A DNA stretch of 55,500 bases, from NCBI GenBank assembly GCA_019113675.1, contig DXHA01000061.1, positions 1 to 55,500 of the forward strand, in the 5' to 3' direction. This document shows positions 52,366-55,500 of this stretch, one piece after another. Below the pieces are notes generated by a model. The model saw only the letters and a list, made by a program, of their open reading frames with translations, did not search any database and had not been told where the DNA came from. Each line of letters opens with the position of its first letter. Within the stretch, counting starts at the first letter, position 1. A program made the position numbers and the translations under genes. Origin of the DNA: Candidatus Yaniella excrementigallinarum. GTDB lineage: Bacteria > Actinomycetota > Actinomycetes > Actinomycetales > Micrococcaceae.

Positions 52366-52383
52366 CCGGTGTACCAACACCGG
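52366..52383. terminator. Hairpin between purB and the ThDP enzyme gene
   Basis: A perfect 7-bp stem (52366-52372 with 52377-52383) with a 4-nt loop starts 2 nt after the purB stop and ends 4 nt before the convergent stop at 52387. It probably serves both genes. Confidence 0.6.
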
Positions 52384-52386
52384 GTG

Positions 52387-54030
52387 TTATCCGGTAGCAC
52401 CTGGTGCCAGTGCAGAGTGGGCGAATTCAGTGGAGACATTGATATTGACCATCGCTACCCCGGTGCCGTGATAGATCCATTGGGCAAAAGAGTCTAAATC
52501 CTCCAAGGTGTCGACATTAATACCGGTGGCACCCATGGCCTGGCCGATGGCAGCAAAATCTAGCTGCGGCAGATACATTGCCGTTGGGTCGGCACCTTGT
52601 ACGGCGTACTGGTGAATCTCTGCCCCATAAGCAGCGTCATTGAAAATCAGTACCGCTCCGTGATCGGTGGCGTCAATAAAGGTTGCTAGATCGGCAAGGG
52701 CCATCTGTCCACCGCCGTCACCGGAAACACAAACCGTGAACTTCTCCGGACTGGCCACCGTGGCTCCAACGGCAGATCCAAAGCCTAACCCGATGGATTG
52801 GAATGCGGTGCCCACGGCCATCAGCGATGAGGGTTCGGCAATTGTGAGGCGTTCACTAATCCAGGTGATGAAATGCCCGCCGTCGAGCACAATCTGCCGA
52901 TTCTGCGGCAAGATCTCTTCGAGCCGTTTGGCCACGTGACGAGGGTTGAGTCGTTGATCGGTGCCATAGATAGGTTCGTCTTCGACGGTGTCCTCGGCTA
53001 GCAGCCCAGCAAGCTGCTCACGATAAGTTGATGGCTGAGGGCTGCGCGCGTTGACGGCGGATATCAGACGCGGCAGCACATCAGTCAGCTCACCGAATAC
53101 GGTATTGGCTTGTGGCAGCGAGAGGTTCCACTTATCGGATAAATCAATGCGGTGGATGTTATCGGTACCAAATAGTTGGCCCTTGCGGGTTTGGAAATTA
53201 TTACTGGTGGCGCCCAAAATCAGCACCATATCTGCCGCACGTACTGCCGGAAGCCGATATTCCGGGGTAAACCCACCGGCGATACCCAGTGAATGGGGGG
53301 ACCCGGTCACATTTGAGGCGGTCAGCGAGTGCATAAAGACGGCCCCGATGGCATCGCCAAGCTCACTTGCCAGCGGCCCGGTTGCACTGCGGACCACTCC
53401 CCCGCCGGTCAAAATCAGCGGACGTTCGGCGGCCACAAGTGCATCGGCGATCCCAGCCAGTTCAGCATCAGTTGCTTGCGGTAAGGCCACCGGGGTGTAG
53501 TTGCCAGCGTCGTCGTTGTGGTGCTCCACCGGTGCTGCGTTGAGGTCATACGGGACTAGCACCACGACGGGTTCTTGACCGTCTGCGGCCATATCGAAGG
53601 CCTGGTGCATAATCGCAGATAGGTTGTGCTCGTCAACAGTAAGCATGGGGATATTCAAGCCTGCCGTAACGGTTTGCTGATCGATATCAAATGGCCGGCG
53701 CCCAGTGGTTGGTGCTTCGCCAACGACGGCGACCATGGGGATGCGAGCTAACTGGGCTTCAGCCAACCCGGTGGCCATATTCGTGAAACCCGCCCCGTAG
53801 GTGGCAGTTGCTACCGCCATTTGACCGGTAGCACGAAAATATGCGTCTGCGGCAGTGACGACGGCGACCTCGTGGCGCACCGTGGTCAGGGGGAAATGCG
53901 CTGAGGTTAAGGTAGACATTAAATCAACGTTGCCGTTGCCAATTAGACCAAATACCCGATCGGTCCGCTGCATGATCACATTGGCGATCATTTCTGCCAC
54001 AGTTATTTGTTGTACCGGTGATTGCACCAT
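52387..54030 (-). CDS. Thiamine-diphosphate-dependent enzyme (decarboxylase/acetolactate synthase-like)
   Basis: This 547-aa enzyme has the three ThDP-family domains. The PYR domain has the catalytic Glu in TVRHEVAVVTAADAYFR (about residue 54). The central domain holds AAERPLILTGGGVVRS. The PP domain has the ThDP motif VSGDGGGQMALADLATF with the Asn in VLIFNDAAYGAEIHQY. It belongs to the acetolactate synthase/benzoylformate decarboxylase group; the substrate cannot be decided. AGGAGG precedes the ATG. It is divergent from an Lrp/AsnC regulator, which probably controls it. Confidence 0.87.
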   Translation of the reverse strand: MVQSPVQQITVAEMIANVIMQRTDRVFGLIGNGNVDLMSTLTSAHFPLTTVRHEVAVVTAADAYFRATGQMAVATATYGAGFTNMATGLAEAQLARIPMVAVVGEAPTTGRRPFDIDQQTVTAGLNIPMLTVDEHNLSAIMHQAFDMAADGQEPVVVLVPYDLNAAPVEHHNDDAGNYTPVALPQATDAELAGIADALVAAERPLILTGGGVVRSATGPLASELGDAIGAVFMHSLTASNVTGSPHSLGIAGGFTPEYRLPAVRAADMVLILGATSNNFQTRKGQLFGTDNIHRIDLSDKWNLSLPQANTVFGELTDVLPRLISAVNARSPQPSTYREQLAGLLAEDTVEDEPIYGTDQRLNPRHVAKRLEEILPQNRQIVLDGGHFITWISERLTIAEPSSLMAVGTAFQSIGLGFGSAVGATVASPEKFTVCVSGDGGGQMALADLATFIDATDHGAVLIFNDAAYGAEIHQYAVQGADPTAMYLPQLDFAAIGQAMGATGINVDTLEDLDSFAQWIYHGTGVAMVNINVSTEFAHSALAPGATG

Positions 54031-54145
54031 GGAGGGCCTCCTGACAAGTTATACTGTGGTTACCTTCACTCATGAAAGCAGTAAGATCAACTGATTCAGA
54101 ATTTCTTGAGCAAAATGCACCAACATCACTGGCAGAAAGCACAGA

Positions 54146-54631
54146 ATGTCAACATCTAACGTGAAGCGGGACTTAGACGGCATCGACGCCAGACTGCTCT
54201 TGGCGCTGATCGACGAGCCCGATGCCACTACAGTTGCCCTCGCCCAGCGGCTCGGGGTCTCGCGCAACACCGTTCAGTCTCGTTTACAAAAATTGAGTGC
54301 TCATACCTTGGAGTCATTTCAGCGGCGCATTTCCCCACGCTCGATGGGCTACGAAGTCGAGGCGTTTATGAATGCTTCCATCCGCCAAGGTTATGACCAC
54401 CAAACAATGAAAGCCCTGTCAGAAATCCCAGAAGTGCTAGAAATTTTTGCCACCACCGGCGACGCTGACCTCAGGATCACAGTGACTGCACTTTCTACCG
54501 ATGATCTATACCGGGTCAACCGGCTGATTTTAGACATTCCCGGCATTGTGCGTACCTCAACGTCAGTGGTGCTGCGAGAGTTTCTGAGTTACCGCACCAA
54601 ACCCCTACTGCGACGCATTATCGAGCAGTAG
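54146..54631 (+). CDS. Lrp/AsnC family transcriptional regulator
   Basis: This 161-aa regulator has an N-terminal helix-turn-helix (LDGIDARLLLALIDEPDATT, then ALAQRLGVSRNTVQSRLQKL). A C-terminal RAM ligand-binding domain follows (IPEVLEIFATTGDADLRITV, LILDIPGIVRTSTSVVL). It is transcribed away from the ThDP enzyme gene with a 115-nt shared region, which suggests local control by an amino or 2-oxo acid. There is no strong ribosome site before the ATG. It ends 4 nt from the convergent AAA ATPase gene. Confidence 0.93.
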   Translation: MSTSNVKRDLDGIDARLLLALIDEPDATTVALAQRLGVSRNTVQSRLQKLSAHTLESFQRRISPRSMGYEVEAFMNASIRQGYDHQTMKALSEIPEVLEIFATTGDADLRITVTALSTDDLYRVNRLILDIPGIVRTSTSVVLREFLSYRTKPLLRRIIEQ

Positions 54632-54635
54632 GCCA

Positions 54636-55500
54636 TTACTCATCGTTGAGAAGAAATGCCCCACGGTTGGTTAATGCGTAGATGAGGTCGTCCTGATCCA
54701 CCACGGATTCATTGCGCATTACGGTGGCTTTGGCCGCCGATTGGGCTGCGATCGTCAGCTCGGCCTGCGATAATCCTTCGAAGTATTGTTCATAAATGTC
54801 GACTTCGTTCATCATCGGTTCCGGAGCGCGGTCTCCCAGTTCAGCCCGAATGATTCGCATGGCTTCTTCCGGTGTGGGCAGCGAGAAATTCAACACAGTA
54901 TCAAAGTGTCGGAACATGGAACGGTCCAGCACACCGCGACGGTTCGTTGCGGCAATGGCTAATGATCCTTTGCCCAGCACATCTACGAAGAGTAAGAATG
55001 CTTTGAATACCCGGCGGATTGTGCCCGATGAGGTATCATCACCAATCGTGTCGAATACATCGAAAAGGTAGACCGCACGACGGCGTGCAAGACGGTCAAA
55101 CACTTCACGCAGCGACGGTACATCTTCTTCTACCGAATAGACGTTGAGCAGATTATCCAGGTAAACGGTAACCAGTGGGATACCCATCTCTGCGGCCAAT
55201 ACTTCGGCCGTGGCAGTTTTGCCGGTGCCCGCCGGGCCTTCCATGAGTAACCGGTGAGCCGGGGTAAAACCAAAGTCTCGTAAGAGTGCCGCGTGGGCAT
55301 GCTCCTCGAGGATGTGTCGAACGCGTTCGATAAGCTCAAATGAAATAATTAGCTTTTCGAACTTTGCCTCCGGGCGGGAGACTTGAATGAACTCGGCTAG
55401 GTCAGAATCCACATCGACGCCAAGATCGTCGTCCTCAACAGTCTGTGATTCCACGGACTCTCCGCGGGCTTCTTCGATGGCTGACCGGATTTCCGAGGCG
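54636..55500 (-). CDS. AAA family ATPase (N-terminus beyond window)
   Basis: The visible 288 codons are open to the right edge. Upstream of a possible GTG at 55454 the frame still reads SEIRSAIEEARGES, so the gene probably extends beyond the window. The Walker A motif is MEGPAGTGKTATAEVLAAEM, and sensor 1 is LAIAATNRRGVLDRSMFRHF with an arginine-finger-like RHFD. The Walker B is VYLFDVFDTIG: the usual D-E is D-V, so the normal catalytic glutamate is absent. A helical lid domain follows (SQAELTIAAQSAAKATVM). This resembles small FtsH/Vps4-like AAA proteins found alone in bacterial genomes. The function is unknown. Confidence 0.85.
   Translation of the reverse strand, partial: ASEIRSAIEEARGESVESQTVEDDDLGVDVDSDLAEFIQVSRPEAKFEKLIISFELIERVRHILEEHAHAALLRDFGFTPAHRLLMEGPAGTGKTATAEVLAAEMGIPLVTVYLDNLLNVYSVEEDVPSLREVFDRLARRRAVYLFDVFDTIGDDTSSGTIRRVFKAFLLFVDVLGKGSLAIAATNRRGVLDRSMFRHFDTVLNFSLPTPEEAMRIIRAELGDRAPEPMMNEVDIYEQYFEGLSQAELTIAAQSAAKATVMRNESVVDQDDLIYALTNRGAFLLNDE

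Overview
The window looks like the chromosome of a moderate-GC actinobacterium of the Micrococcales, with a Micrococcaceae/Yaniella/Enteractinococcus-like flavour. This is inferred from gene content and protein style, not from any marker gene. Supporting signs are the heterotetrameric-type sarcosine oxidase, an ectABC operon, leaderless-type promoters, GTG/TTG starts, ATGA-coupled operons, and Septum_form and WXG-like proteins. I see no rRNA, tRNA, CRISPR array, insertion sequence or prophage module. Almost all of the DNA is ordinary, densely packed chromosomal sequence.

Layout. 1-4937: sarcosine oxidase genes soxB (cut by the window edge), soxD and a long soxA whose C-terminus carries a fused SoxG-like domain. 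5143-7954: a sensor kinase, a LuxR-type response regulator and a membrane-anchored DUF4097-like ('toast-rack') protein in one coupled operon. 8097-10373: a TehA/SLAC1-type transporter and alanine dehydrogenase. 10390-12861 (minus): ectABC for ectoine synthesis. 13081-15205: a TRIC-type channel, a GNAT acetyltransferase and a small gene graveyard (SRPBCC pseudogene, VOC-like remnant). 15197-18517: a TetR repressor divergent from an MMPL exporter with an acidic coiled-coil loop. 18630-23456: a penicillin-acylase-family hydrolase, a YczE-like membrane protein, a lytic transglycosylase lipoprotein and a Septum_form lipoprotein. 23628-28430: MFS transporter, small membrane protein, lipoate ligase-like protein, CitM transporter and M50B-like peptidase. 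28489-32960: formaldehyde dehydrogenase with a GlcG/HbpS-like protein, DUF3817, SRPBCC and an aldehyde dehydrogenase. 33099-38360: BCCT osmolyte transporter, argG, an unknown protein, a CBS protein and a Cys-rich mini-protein. 38410-42669 (minus): a 2-oxoacid dehydrogenase operon (E1 alpha, E1 beta, E2 and an alpha/beta hydrolase). 43124-48294: a DadA-like oxidoreductase, a HisC-like aminotransferase, and an IclR regulator divergent from a 3-hydroxybenzoate 4-monooxygenase-like enzyme. 48363-52364: a 4-TM membrane protein, a WXG-like protein coupled to an alpha/beta hydrolase, and purB. 52387-55500: a ThDP enzyme divergent from an Lrp regulator, then an AAA ATPase running off the right edge.

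How the parts fit. Osmolytes are a theme. The BCCT carrier can import betaine-type solutes, ectABC makes ectoine, and sarcosine oxidase finishes betaine/sarcosine breakdown to glycine and a one-carbon unit. The glutathione-independent formaldehyde dehydrogenase could deal with stray formaldehyde. A second theme is aromatic/organic-acid catabolism: the 3-hydroxybenzoate hydroxylase, benzaldehyde dehydrogenase-like enzyme, ThDP decarboxylase-like enzyme, CitM and the 2-oxoacid dehydrogenase, which would need lipoylation and an E3 encoded elsewhere.

The most unusual items are the SoxA-SoxG fusion, a perfect 19-bp hairpin inside the 3' end of the alanine dehydrogenase gene, the WXG-like/alpha-beta hydrolase pair that has no secretion genes beside it, a decayed SRPBCC gene, an AAA ATPase lacking the usual Walker B glutamate, and a repeated leaderless promoter architecture (TANNNT, 6-7 nt, start codon).
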